Source: Ignavibacteriales bacterium (GTDB lineage Bacteria > Bacteroidota > Ignavibacteria > Ignavibacteriales > SURF-24). From it: a DNA stretch of 64,000 nucleotides. The number at the start of each line of letters is the position of its first letter. Position 1 is the stretch's first letter. This document shows positions 26,600 to 35,180 of this stretch, one piece after another. The notes under the pieces are model-generated. The model ran no database searches and was not told the DNA's origin. It saw only the letters and a list, made by a program, of their open reading frames with translations. A program made the position numbers and the translations under genes. The stretch is from the NCBI GenBank assembly GCA_026390815.1, contig JAPLFH010000033.1:240460-304459 (forward strand), read 5' to 3'.

Positions 26600-28638
26600 T
26601 GAATAATATATTTAAACATACTGACATTATTCTTGCCTTTGGAGTAATCTTTATACTTGGCTTAATGGTTATTCCACTGCCGGCTTTCTTGCTGGATTTT
26701 TTCCTTGCATTGAATATTTCTATTGCTGTTTTAATTTTGGTTGTATCTCTCTACATTAAATCACCGCTGGAAATTTCTGTATTTCCGGGTTTACTTTTGG
26801 TGTTAACACTTTTCCGCCTTGCATTAAATATAAGCTCAACAAGATTAATTTTAATTGACGGTTATGCAGGTAAAGTAATTGAAACATTTGGACAGTTTGT
26901 TGTAAGTGGAAGTTATGTTGTTGGATTTATAATATTTATTATTCTTGTTATCATTCAATTCATCGTTATTGTAAAAGGTTCCGGAAGAATCTCTGAAGTT
27001 GCTGCAAGATTTACACTTGATGCAATGCCCGGAAAACAAATGGCAATTGATGCAGATTTAAATTCCGGATTAATAAATGAATCAGATGCACGCGCACGCC
27101 GTGAGAATATAAGCCGGGAAGCTGAATTTTACGGTGCGATGGATGGCGCCAGCAAGTTTGTTAAAGGAGATGCGATTGCAGGATTGCTGATAAATGTAAT
27201 TAACATTGTTGGTGGAATTATAATTGGAGTTGCACAACGTGGATTAAGTATTTCTGATGCACTTCAAACTTACACAATTTTAACAATTGGTGATGGATTA
27301 GTTACACAGATTCCTGCACTTATAATTGCTACAGCAGCTGGTATGGTTGTTACAAGAAGCGGTGGTGGAGGTACTCTTGATGTTCAAATGAAAGGGCAAT
27401 TGTTCAACAATCCCAGGGTACTGGGAACGGTATCCGGCGCAATTGGTTTATTTTCAATTGTCCCCGGTATGCCAACGATCCCTTTTCTGATTCTTGCCCT
27501 GGCACTTGGTTTTGCAACTTTTATGGTTAAAAAACAGAAAAAGTCAGATCAACTTTTAGAAAAAACTCAGGATGTTGTTCAGGTAGAACCGGTGGAAGAA
27601 AAAGTAGAAGAATATCTACAGGTGGATCCTATTGAAATTGAAATAGGTTATGGATTAATTTCGCTTGTGGATGAAACACAGGGTGGAAATCTATTTCAAA
27701 AAATTTCTTCCACAAGAAAATATATTGCTCTTGAATACGGCGTGCTTGTTCCTCCTGTTAGAGTAAGAGATAATTTACAATTAGGTCCAAACGAATACAT
27801 TATAAAAATAAAAGGAAATGTCGCAGCCAACTTCCAAATTTACTCCGATAGATACCTGGCAATGAATCCTGGAAATATTTCAGATCAGTTAAGCGGGATT
27901 CCAACAGTTGATCCAGCATTTAATTTGCCGGCTTTTTGGATTAACGACCAGGAAAAAGACAAAGCTGAATTATTAAACTTTACAGTGGTGGATAGTATTT
28001 CAGTTCTTTCAACTCATTTGCAGGAAACAATTAAAAAGAATTTTGATAGAGTGCTAAGCCGGCAATCAGTTAAACAATTGCTGGAAAATTTAAAGAAAGA
28101 ATATCCGGCTGTAATTGATGAAATAAATCCGGAAGTTCTTCCATTAGGTGTAATTCAAAAAGTGCTTCAGAATCTATTGAAAGAATTAATTCCGATTAAG
28201 GACCTTGTTCAAATTTTAGAATCATTAACTGATTACACCAAGATTACAAAAAATATTGATGTGCTGACAGAATACGTACGGCATTCATTGGGGGATACAA
28301 TTGCTAATCTTTACCGCGATCAAAATGGAATAATACATTCAGTTACACTTGATGAAGATTTGGAAAAACAAATAACAAACGCACTTCAAAAACAGAAAGA
28401 AGCAATTCAAACACTCGGATTAAGTCCGGAACTGCTTATGACGTTAAATAATAATCTAAGGATGTTCATTCAAAAGTTTAAATCGTTGGGTTATGTTCCT
28501 ATTATTGTAACTGCGGCAACCATTCGTCCGTATCTTTTCCGGCTGCTTAATACAAGTTTTCCAGAGTTAGTAATTCTTTCTTACACAGAATTGCCCGCCA
28601 GCGTTGAAATTGAATTCCTGGGCAGAATAGAGGTTTAA
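26599..28638 (+). CDS. flhA: Flagellar export protein FlhA
   Basis: FlhA forms the export ring and docks chaperone-substrate complexes. The 679 residues have about eight membrane helices in the first 320 residues with the FHIPEP-family pattern PGLLLVLTLFRLALNISSTR, and the cytoplasmic loop AARFTLDAMPGKQMAIDADL with GLI and ARRR-like residues. The C-terminal domain (about 345-679) is complete. The ATG at 26599 is chosen over the TTG one codon earlier; it overlaps the flhB stop. Confidence 0.97.
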   Translation: MNNIFKHTDIILAFGVIFILGLMVIPLPAFLLDFFLALNISIAVLILVVSLYIKSPLEISVFPGLLLVLTLFRLALNISSTRLILIDGYAGKVIETFGQFVVSGSYVVGFIIFIILVIIQFIVIVKGSGRISEVAARFTLDAMPGKQMAIDADLNSGLINESDARARRENISREAEFYGAMDGASKFVKGDAIAGLLINVINIVGGIIIGVAQRGLSISDALQTYTILTIGDGLVTQIPALIIATAAGMVVTRSGGGGTLDVQMKGQLFNNPRVLGTVSGAIGLFSIVPGMPTIPFLILALALGFATFMVKKQKKSDQLLEKTQDVVQVEPVEEKVEEYLQVDPIEIEIGYGLISLVDETQGGNLFQKISSTRKYIALEYGVLVPPVRVRDNLQLGPNEYIIKIKGNVAANFQIYSDRYLAMNPGNISDQLSGIPTVDPAFNLPAFWINDQEKDKAELLNFTVVDSISVLSTHLQETIKKNFDRVLSRQSVKQLLENLKKEYPAVIDEINPEVLPLGVIQKVLQNLLKELIPIKDLVQILESLTDYTKITKNIDVLTEYVRHSLGDTIANLYRDQNGIIHSVTLDEDLEKQITNALQKQKEAIQTLGLSPELLMTLNNNLRMFIQKFKSLGYVPIIVTAATIRPYLFRLLNTSFPELVILSYTELPASVEIEFLGRIEV

Positions 28639-28639
28639 T

Positions 28640-29764
28640 ATGCAAATAAAAAAATATCTTGCTCCAACACTTAAAGAAGCTTTAGAACAATTGAAAAATG
28701 AATTGGGTGATGATGCCGTTGTATTAAGTACGCGGGTTGTTACGAGTAATACTAACACCGGAACAAAAAAACAATATGAAGTTGTTGCTGGAACAGAATC
28801 CAATCGCCCAAAAGAAACCGCACACCCAAAACTGGTTGATACAATTATAGATGACAATCCGAAAAATACAATTGAAGAACTACAGCGATTAAAAGACAAA
28901 GTTTTTCCACATCACGAAAAACCAAAGAAAGAAATTAAGATTGAGAACCTAAAAAGTGAAAGAATAAAAAATGCTGTTACACCTGCCAAACTGAAAGAAA
29001 TAAAAGAAGATTTATTGGTTAAGGAAATTTTTCCTTCAGTTGTAAATAAAATTGTGGATCAGTTATCTCAACAATCGGATTTTATTAAGAGCGGTAATAT
29101 TGATGAAAATATTGTATCAACAATTGCGTCATTGGTGCGTTCAGCAAATTTTGAAGTAAAGAAATCGAAAGAACCAAAAGTGGTATCTTTGGTTGGCTCT
29201 ACTGGAGTTGGAAAAACAACCTGCATTGCAAAACTGGCAGTTATTTCCAAAATCTTTCACATGCTGGATATTGGAATTATTACAATTGATACATTCCGCC
29301 TTGGTGCAATTGATCAATTAAAAATATTTGCGGAAATAAGTAATGTTGAATTATTGGTTTGTTACGAACCAACTGATCTTAAGAAACTTGTAAACAAATT
29401 TAAAAAGAAAGATTTGATCTTTATTGATACGGCGGGCAGAAGCCAGAACAACACTGCTTCAATTAATGAAATGAAAAAATTTCTGTCATCAATTGAAATT
29501 GATGAAACTTTTCTTGTTCTAAGTTCAACCGCATCAACAAGAAATCTTCTTGATGTGATAAAGAAATTTCAGCCGCTTAATTTTACAGGATTGATTTTTA
29601 CAAAACTTGATGAGTCGGCTGCGTTTGGAAATATCTTAAATGTTTCCAGCAAAGTGGAAACACCAATTAAGTTTTTAACAAATGGACAGGTAATTCCTGA
29701 TGATATTATTGCTGCGGATTCTGATTTTATTGCTAAGATGATTTTTACAGGCAATATCAAATAG
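28640..29764 (+). CDS. flhF: SRP-type GTPase FlhF
   Basis: FlhF sets the number and place of flagella, commonly at the pole. The 374 residues comprise the N-terminal B segment (MQIKKYLAPTLKEALEQLKN, then GDDAVVLSTR), a helical N domain and a GTPase G domain with G1 GSTGVGKT (186-193), DTFRLGAIDQLK, and DTAGRS for G3. The gene directly follows flhA, with flhG next; this pairing suggests a controlled flagellar number. Confidence 0.96.
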   Translation: MQIKKYLAPTLKEALEQLKNELGDDAVVLSTRVVTSNTNTGTKKQYEVVAGTESNRPKETAHPKLVDTIIDDNPKNTIEELQRLKDKVFPHHEKPKKEIKIENLKSERIKNAVTPAKLKEIKEDLLVKEIFPSVVNKIVDQLSQQSDFIKSGNIDENIVSTIASLVRSANFEVKKSKEPKVVSLVGSTGVGKTTCIAKLAVISKIFHMLDIGIITIDTFRLGAIDQLKIFAEISNVELLVCYEPTDLKKLVNKFKKKDLIFIDTAGRSQNNTASINEMKKFLSSIEIDETFLVLSSTASTRNLLDVIKKFQPLNFTGLIFTKLDESAAFGNILNVSSKVETPIKFLTNGQVIPDDIIAADSDFIAKMIFTGNIK

Positions 29765-29854
29765 TTTAATCCGATTGAATTGCAGAATAATGAAATCCGT
29801 TTGAAAGATAAGATGATCTATTTTCAGAATTTATTTTTTACGTAAGACAAAAAG

Positions 29855-30685
29855 ATGCTTGGACAGGCGCAAAGAATATTCGAATTAAAAAATTCCTTGG
29901 TGGAACCTAAAAATCCATCACGGAGTACTCCAATTATTTCATTTACTTCCGGTAAAGGGGGAACAGGAAAATCGTTTCTTTGTCTTAATGTTGCTTACCA
30001 GCTTGCGCAATTAGGCAAAAAAGTATTGGTGGTGGATTTTGATCTGAACTTTTCTAACGTTCACGTTATGCTAAATATAATTCCAGAAAAAACCCTATTC
30101 GAATTCTTTTCATCGGAATGTCTTTTGAATGAGTTGATTTATAAGTATGACAAAAAGCTGGAATTTATTTTTGGATTTTCCGGATTTGAACCAAGAAGAG
30201 TTACTGATAACAGCATTCAGTACTTCTGGAATCAGCTTAATCTGATCGCTTCTGAATACGACTTTGTTTTTATAGATGTTTCATCCGGTGCAAATGAAGA
30301 TACTCTGGAAATTCTATCACAATCAGATTACTGCATAGTGGTTGCAAATCCGGAACCCACTGCAACTATGGATGCTTACGCAATCATCAAACTATTAAAT
30401 TCATCTGAAGGAAAAAATAATATCAAGATTGTTATTAACAAGTATTTTAGCCAGGAAGATGCTGAAATTGCATTTGAGAATCTGGAAAAAGCAGTTAGTC
30501 ATTTTCTTAAACAGGAAATTTCGTTGCTTGGATCAGTCAGTTTCGATCCGGAAATTGTTAAATCAATTATGACGCAGGAAATTTTTCTTTCTCATCATTT
30601 AAATACACAATCAGCAAATCAAATCCAGTTAATTGCACAAGGATTACTAAATATTAGGCAGGTGGCTAATAATAACCAGCGTTGA
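29855..30685 (+). CDS. flhG: MinD-like ATPase FlhG (FleN)
   Basis: FlhG is a MinD/ParA-type ATPase that restrains FlhF. The 276 residues begin MLGQAQRIFELKN, close to the DQAxxLR activation motif through which FlhG stimulates FlhF GTPase, though the Asp is Gly here. The deviant Walker A is SGKGGTGKS (32-40), followed by LVVDFDLNFSNVHVML and FVFIDVSSGANEDTLEIL. A C-terminal amphipathic membrane-targeting helix is plausible (residues 255-270). A 90-nt gap separates it from flhF, with no clear promoter. Confidence 0.94.
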   Translation: MLGQAQRIFELKNSLVEPKNPSRSTPIISFTSGKGGTGKSFLCLNVAYQLAQLGKKVLVVDFDLNFSNVHVMLNIIPEKTLFEFFSSECLLNELIYKYDKKLEFIFGFSGFEPRRVTDNSIQYFWNQLNLIASEYDFVFIDVSSGANEDTLEILSQSDYCIVVANPEPTATMDAYAIIKLLNSSEGKNNIKIVINKYFSQEDAEIAFENLEKAVSHFLKQEISLLGSVSFDPEIVKSIMTQEIFLSHHLNTQSANQIQLIAQGLLNIRQVANNNQR

Positions 30686-30691
30686 TTTTCC

Positions 30692-30717
30692 AGCCTTCCA
30701 ATAGTCCATCAAAGGCT
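30692..30717 (+). terminator. Weak hairpin after flhG
   Basis: AGCCTT / AAGGCT, a 6-bp stem with a 14-nt loop, starting 6 nt after the flhG stop, with no real T-tract. It may weakly end the fliL-flhG transcript before the next sigma-54-like promoter. Low confidence. Confidence 0.3.
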
Positions 30718-30758
30718 ACTTATTTCAATAAAAATCCCATTAGATAATTACACTTAGC

Positions 30759-30774
30759 TGGTATAGTGTTTGCC
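30759..30774 (+). promoter_or_regulatory. Sigma-54-like promoter upstream of the small membrane gene and fliA
   Basis: TGGTAT-AGTGT-TTGCC: matches TGGYAYR-N4-TTGC with exact spacing and both invariant dinucleotides (GG and GC). The predicted start is near 30785, just ahead of the AGGAG site at 30786-30790, giving a leader of about 11 nt to the ATG at 30796. This is the best of the three sigma-54-like sites at the -12 element. Confidence 0.65.
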
Positions 30775-30795
30775 CTTTAACATCCAGGAGTAAAT

Positions 30796-31008
30796 ATGTA
30801 TAAAATTGTAATTGAAATCGGACTTTTAATTTTTTTCTTATCGATAATAATTTTTATGCAGCAGGGAATATTGCTGGAGACTGTTCTGTTCCGGTCACTT
30901 GTAATTTTTATAGTTGTTACAGTGATGATGAGTTTGTTAATGATAACCTTTATCAAGGCAATCAATAAAAGTTTTTTAAAAAAAGAAAAATTATCAAATC
31001 AAAATTAG
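30796..31008 (+). CDS. Small two-helix membrane protein upstream of fliA
   Basis: A 70-residue protein with two predicted membrane helices (about 5-24, IVIEIGLLIFFLSIIIFM, and 33-54, LVIFIVVTVMMSLLMITFIK) and a basic cytoplasmic tail ending KKEKLSNQN. It has a good AGGAG ribosome-binding site and is the first gene after the sigma-54-like promoter; fliA follows by 14 nt. I do not recognise the family. The position suggests a role in flagellar regulation or membrane placement, which is inference. Confidence 0.65.
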   Translation: MYKIVIEIGLLIFFLSIIIFMQQGILLETVLFRSLVIFIVVTVMMSLLMITFIKAINKSFLKKEKLSNQN

Positions 31009-31022
31009 GCTGGTGAAATAGC

Positions 31023-31643
31023 ATGGATAATAACGAATTATGGGGTTCGTATAAAAGCAATCCCAATCCCGACATAAAAAAACAAATCGTTTTAAGATAT
31101 TCAAACCTGGTTCACTATGTTATTCAACACTCAAGGTTTCCGCACCCAAGTGTAATAGAAGACAGAGATTTTTACCAGTTTGGAATTGAAGGATTGTTTG
31201 AAGCAATTGATAAATTCGATCCGAATTACGGGACAAAGTTTGAAACTTATGCTATCCCGCGCATTAAAGGAAAAATAATTGATGAAATTAGAAAGTTACA
31301 GATTAAACCGCGTTCAGACTCTCCGGATGATATTAAATATGTAAATGTATCGCTTAATGATGAAGTGCCAGGAGAAGAAGGATTTCCTTTATATGAAACT
31401 ATTGCATCAGATGCTAAGACTCCGTCCGATATTCTTGATAAGAATGAAGAAAAATTAATGCTGTTAGAAGCTCTAAAAAAATTGAACGAAAGAGACAGAC
31501 TATTGCTTACTCTTTATTATTATGAAAATCTTAATTACCAGGAAATTGCAGAAGTTCTGAATATTTCAGTTTCCCGGGTTTCGCAAATACATTCCAAGGT
31601 AATAACAAAACTAAGAAGCGATTTAAAGTATCAATATGCTTGA
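31023..31643 (+). CDS. fliA: RNA polymerase sigma factor for flagellar operons, FliA (sigma-28)
   Basis: An alternative sigma factor of the FliA/WhiG group, 206 residues. Region 2 reads YSNLVHYVIQHSRFPHPSVI, then FYQFGIEGLFEAIDKFDP and KFETYAIPRIKGKIIDEIRK, which are hallmark sequences. Region 4 has LNERDRLLLTLYYYENLNYQ and the helix-turn-helix ISVSRVSQIHSKVITKLR. It should recognise elements like those found upstream of cheW and of the TonB-C/MCP pair. No anti-sigma flgM is seen in the window. It overlaps the next gene by 8 nt. Confidence 0.95.
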   Translation: MDNNELWGSYKSNPNPDIKKQIVLRYSNLVHYVIQHSRFPHPSVIEDRDFYQFGIEGLFEAIDKFDPNYGTKFETYAIPRIKGKIIDEIRKLQIKPRSDSPDDIKYVNVSLNDEVPGEEGFPLYETIASDAKTPSDILDKNEEKLMLLEALKKLNERDRLLLTLYYYENLNYQEIAEVLNISVSRVSQIHSKVITKLRSDLKYQYA

Positions 31644-32502
31644 TCAAGAATTAAGAATAGAAAAAACTAAAAATATACTTTCAAAGATATATAATCTTCC
31701 TGCACTTCCGTTTATAATAGAAGAAGTAAATCAGATAATTGAAAATCCAAAATCAAGTGCAGCGCAGCTTAGCCAGGTAATTTCCCGGGATCCCGGACTT
31801 TCTATTAAAATTCTTTCTGTTGCAAACTCACCGTTGTATGGTTTTCCGCGGAGAGTATCAACGATAGATTTTGCAATAATTATTCTTGGCTTTAATCATA
31901 TAAAAAATATTACAATTGCTTTTTCAATAATGGATTCTTTCAACAATTTCAAGAATTTACATTTCGATCAAAAGAGATTCTGGATCCATTCCTTGATGAC
32001 AGCTACAGCGGCAAAAAGATTATCGCAGGATTTAGGTTACCGATATGGTGGTGAGGCATTTACCGCAGGATTGCTTCACGATTTGGGGATACCGGTTATT
32101 TGTAAATATTTTGGAAAAGATTTTATTCAAATAGTTGAATTAGTAGATACCACAGGCTTAAGTTACGTTGAAGCTGAGCAGCAAGTTCTTGGTGCCACTC
32201 ATAGAGAAATTGGTCATTATTTAATTGAGAAATGGAATTTACCCCAAACGCTTGCCGATGTAATTCTTCATCACAATAATCCATCAGAATCGGAAGAAAG
32301 CCCGATTTTAACATCATTAGTTCACCTTGCTGATTATATGACAAATTTCCTGAAGTATGGTGAGTACGATTGGGATGAAGGATATGTTTTAGACAAAAGT
32401 GTAATTGAAATACTAAACCTTGGTAATGAACAATATCTTGAAAATTTCGTTTTAAGTTACAAAGAGCTTTTTCAGAATCAAATGGACTCATTAATTTTTT
32501 AA
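31636..32502 (+). CDS. HDOD domain protein (first copy)
   Basis: A 288-residue single-domain HDOD protein: ISRDPGLSIKILSVANSPLY, then GFPRRVSTIDFAIIILGFNH, and an HD-like pair in FTAGLLHDLGIPVI. HDOD proteins are signalling outputs or scaffolds related to HD phosphohydrolases but usually without catalysis. It starts inside the fliA 3' end, so translation is probably coupled. It is clearly paralogous to the next gene throughout its length. The role is unknown; the context points to flagellar regulation. Confidence 0.88.
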   Translation: MLDQELRIEKTKNILSKIYNLPALPFIIEEVNQIIENPKSSAAQLSQVISRDPGLSIKILSVANSPLYGFPRRVSTIDFAIIILGFNHIKNITIAFSIMDSFNNFKNLHFDQKRFWIHSLMTATAAKRLSQDLGYRYGGEAFTAGLLHDLGIPVICKYFGKDFIQIVELVDTTGLSYVEAEQQVLGATHREIGHYLIEKWNLPQTLADVILHHNNPSESEESPILTSLVHLADYMTNFLKYGEYDWDEGYVLDKSVIEILNLGNEQYLENFVLSYKELFQNQMDSLIF

Positions 32503-32519
32503 CAAAATAATTAAGTTTT

Positions 32520-33392
32520 ATGGAAACACAAGTTTATTTAGAAAAGAGAAGAAAGACCGAAAAACTGTTAGACAATATTTACTCGCTTCCGGTAATTTCT
32601 GAGGTAATGTATCAAACAGCAAAAATGCTTGATGATCCGGCTACTTCAACCACTAAGCTGGCAAAGATGATTGGTCAGGATCAAGGCTTAGCCACTAAGC
32701 TGCTTTCGATTGCCAACTCTCCGCTTTATGGATTGCCGCGCAAAGTTGCTACAATCGATTTTGCAATTCTGGTAATTGGTTACCAGGATATAAAAAATAT
32801 TCTAATCAGTCTTTCGATGATGGAAGCATTTAAAATTAAGAATGATGAAAATCTTAATTACCACGATCTCTGGTTGCATTCTTTCCTTACAGGAACGCTT
32901 GCAAGAAGAATATCGCTCGATATGGGATTCAATTTTGGCGGTGAAGCTTTTGTTGCTGGATTGCTACACGATATGGGAATTTCTGTCATTCACAAATATT
33001 TCCAATCAATATTCTTAAAAGTTGTGCAGTACACAAAAACCGGAGAAAAAAGTTTTCTTGAAGCAGAATTTGATGAGCTTGGATTAACACATCAGGAAAT
33101 CGCAAAATTCCTGGCGGAAAAATGGAATCTTCCTTCATCTTTATGTGACGCAGTTTTATACCACCACGCACCTAATAAAGCTTTCGTTAATAAAGAACTG
33201 GTAGCAGTAGTTCATCTTTCTGACTATGCTATTAACAGCTTTAAGTTAAAAAGCTTTTTCTGGGAGAATGATATTTATTTGGATCCGAATGTTGTTGAGA
33301 TACTAAGATTTAAAGATTCGGAACATTTGCAAAATTTTGTGATTAGTTATGAAGATGCTGCAAGAGAAGAAGTTAAGTTGATTAAGTTCTAA
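32520..33392 (+). CDS. HDOD domain protein (second copy)
   Basis: A 290-residue paralogue of the preceding gene, with matching segments GQDQGLATKLLSIANSPLYG, LPRKVATIDFAILVIGYQDI and VAGLLHDMGISVIHKYF. The two probably arose by tandem duplication and then diverged over their whole length. It lies 17 nt downstream of the first copy. The pair may form a heterodimer; that is inference. Confidence 0.88.
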   Translation: METQVYLEKRRKTEKLLDNIYSLPVISEVMYQTAKMLDDPATSTTKLAKMIGQDQGLATKLLSIANSPLYGLPRKVATIDFAILVIGYQDIKNILISLSMMEAFKIKNDENLNYHDLWLHSFLTGTLARRISLDMGFNFGGEAFVAGLLHDMGISVIHKYFQSIFLKVVQYTKTGEKSFLEAEFDELGLTHQEIAKFLAEKWNLPSSLCDAVLYHHAPNKAFVNKELVAVVHLSDYAINSFKLKSFFWENDIYLDPNVVEILRFKDSEHLQNFVISYEDAAREEVKLIKF

Positions 33393-33400
33393 ATGTGACC

Positions 33401-33424
33401 ATTGGAGATTTAATAAGCTCCAAT
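33401..33424 (+). repeat. Hairpin between the HDOD genes and the degenerate kinase gene
   Basis: ATTGGAG / CTCCAAT is a perfect 7-bp stem with a 10-nt loop, in the 51-nt gap. AAATTTTAG follows, which is too short a T-tract for a confident terminator. It could attenuate transcription into the next gene. Confidence 0.4.
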
Positions 33425-33443
33425 AAATTTTAGTAAGGTCCTG

Positions 33444-34760
33444 ATGAAAGTATTAAGAGAAAATAACGTTGAATATTATCCTTTCTATAAATTCCTGGAA
33501 GATTTATCGAGCAACTATGGTTTAGATAAGAAGACCGGAAATTCGCTCCTCAATTATTCCAATAATAAAGGTGAATCAAATTATTTTGAAAAATATAATT
33601 ATGTATTCAATGTTCTAACTTCATTTGAAAAGGAAACATTGAACCTTAGCGATATAAAAAAGATATTAAATGTATTTAATGACTCACTAAAAAAAATTCT
33701 TCCTACTAAAGAAAGCAGTTTACTTTTTTTTGATACAATTTTTTCTACTTTGACTCCTCTCGAAAAGAAAAAGGATTTGCTTACCAATTCCACAATGAAC
33801 AGTTATTATAAAGAAGGCATTTTAAATAATATTTTCGATACAAAACTTTCGACTGTTATACCATTATTAAGCAGTTACCAAAATGATGGACCAAAATTCA
33901 ACTTTCTGATAGTTCCGATATTTGAAGAAAACAAAAGACGTGGTTTGTTAACTCTTCTTACGACTTTAAAAGAAGAAAATATTACTGAGTTTGATAAAAA
34001 ACTGGTTGAACTTCTTCTGTTGCTTACTTTATCCAAGATTGACAAAATTGTCTTACGTAAAAAAGTTACATCAATTCACGAAGATCTTAAAACTTATCAA
34101 GCAAAGTTATCAAACGATTATCGTCTTGCAGCCATTGGAGAAATGACGCATGGAATAGTTGAAGATATTCTTTCTCCTCTCCAGGTGTTGATAAGTCAAA
34201 TTGATATGATAAAATTTGATAAACAGAACAAATTTGAAATTGATTTGCTGAAAGCACAGATAAATAAAATAAATCAAACTGTTGGGCGACTGGTAAAATT
34301 TGTGGATGCAAATCCGGATAACGCGAAAATCCGCCCCTGCAATTTGAACGAAGTTATTTCTGATTTCTACCAGATATTTAAATCAACATTACAAAATTTA
34401 AAAATAGAATGTGAACTCGATCTGCAAAAAGATATTCCACCAATTCTAAGTCATCCAAATAATCTAAATCAAATTTTAACCCACGTTTTTGGAATGGTTA
34501 AAAACAGCAATAAAGACGAAGGTGCAGTTATTCTTCAAACCCGATACCAGGGAGAAGAGATAGTTGTAAAATTAATCAGTTCAAATAATTTGTCAATCGA
34601 TAGTACATCTGGAAAAAATAATCAAGCTGAAGATTTGAACGTTAAGATAATTGATAATTTGATGGTAAAGCACGAAGGTAAATTTTCCATTACCTCCACG
34701 GATATTGGAAGCTCAATTATTACTTTAACTTTTCCACTCAGGAGAAAACTGCGGGTATGA
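33444..34760 (+). CDS. GAF-like sensor with degenerate histidine kinase core
   Basis: A 438-residue cytoplasmic protein. About 50-205 resembles a GAF-type sensory domain (FNFLIVPIFEENKRRGLLTL). Residues 205-300 form a dimerisation-like helix pair with the box IGEMTHGIVEDILSPL. By alignment with the usual AHEINNPL box, the phospho-accepting His is Glu240. A C-terminal GHKL-like fold (about 330-438) lacks a clear N-box Asn (HVFGMVKNS) and good G boxes. It looks like a pseudokinase that may act by binding partners. It lies between the HDOD pair and a membrane gene with which it overlaps by 4 nt. Confidence 0.75.
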   Translation: MKVLRENNVEYYPFYKFLEDLSSNYGLDKKTGNSLLNYSNNKGESNYFEKYNYVFNVLTSFEKETLNLSDIKKILNVFNDSLKKILPTKESSLLFFDTIFSTLTPLEKKKDLLTNSTMNSYYKEGILNNIFDTKLSTVIPLLSSYQNDGPKFNFLIVPIFEENKRRGLLTLLTTLKEENITEFDKKLVELLLLLTLSKIDKIVLRKKVTSIHEDLKTYQAKLSNDYRLAAIGEMTHGIVEDILSPLQVLISQIDMIKFDKQNKFEIDLLKAQINKINQTVGRLVKFVDANPDNAKIRPCNLNEVISDFYQIFKSTLQNLKIECELDLQKDIPPILSHPNNLNQILTHVFGMVKNSNKDEGAVILQTRYQGEEIVVKLISSNNLSIDSTSGKNNQAEDLNVKIIDNLMVKHEGKFSITSTDIGSSIITLTFPLRRKLRV

Positions 34761-35170
34761 AAATTAAAATTGCATTAATAGCTTTTTGTATTGTGCTAAT
34801 ATTTTCTACCAGCATACTTGCTGAAAGTGGAACTCAGGCAGTTTCTGGTTTTCAGAAAAACGGATTATATAGAACTGGTTTTTATTTTTTTGAGGCAGTT
34901 TTGATATTATCGCTTCTGGCTATCTGGATATTTAACCTTGTAACTTATGGAAAGCGCAGCAATGCAAAACTAAAAGCAAATATTGAAAAATTACGGAACG
35001 AAGAATTTTATCCTTCACATTTGAAAGAATTAAAAAAATTCCGGTCATCATTAATAAAAAAGATTACTAACCATCCAGGCGAACGAAGAATTAATAAAGC
35101 CAGGAAGTATGAAATATCAACAGGAGAAATTGATTTAGCCTTGAAACTAAAGTCGCTTCTAAAAAATTGA
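34757..35170 (+). CDS. Membrane protein of unknown function in the flagellar block
   Basis: A 137-residue protein with a probable signal peptide (1-22, ending SILAES), a short periplasmic segment, one membrane helix (about 43-65, FFEAVLILSLLAIWIFNLVT) and a basic cytoplasmic domain (66-137) with two helical segments. It overlaps the degenerate kinase gene by 4 nt and precedes the FliK-like gene by 10 nt. I do not recognise the family. Topology is the main thing that can be read. Confidence 0.65.
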   Translation: MKIKIALIAFCIVLIFSTSILAESGTQAVSGFQKNGLYRTGFYFFEAVLILSLLAIWIFNLVTYGKRSNAKLKANIEKLRNEEFYPSHLKELKKFRSSLIKKITNHPGERRINKARKYEISTGEIDLALKLKSLLKN

Positions 35171-35180
35171 TTTAAGAAAT

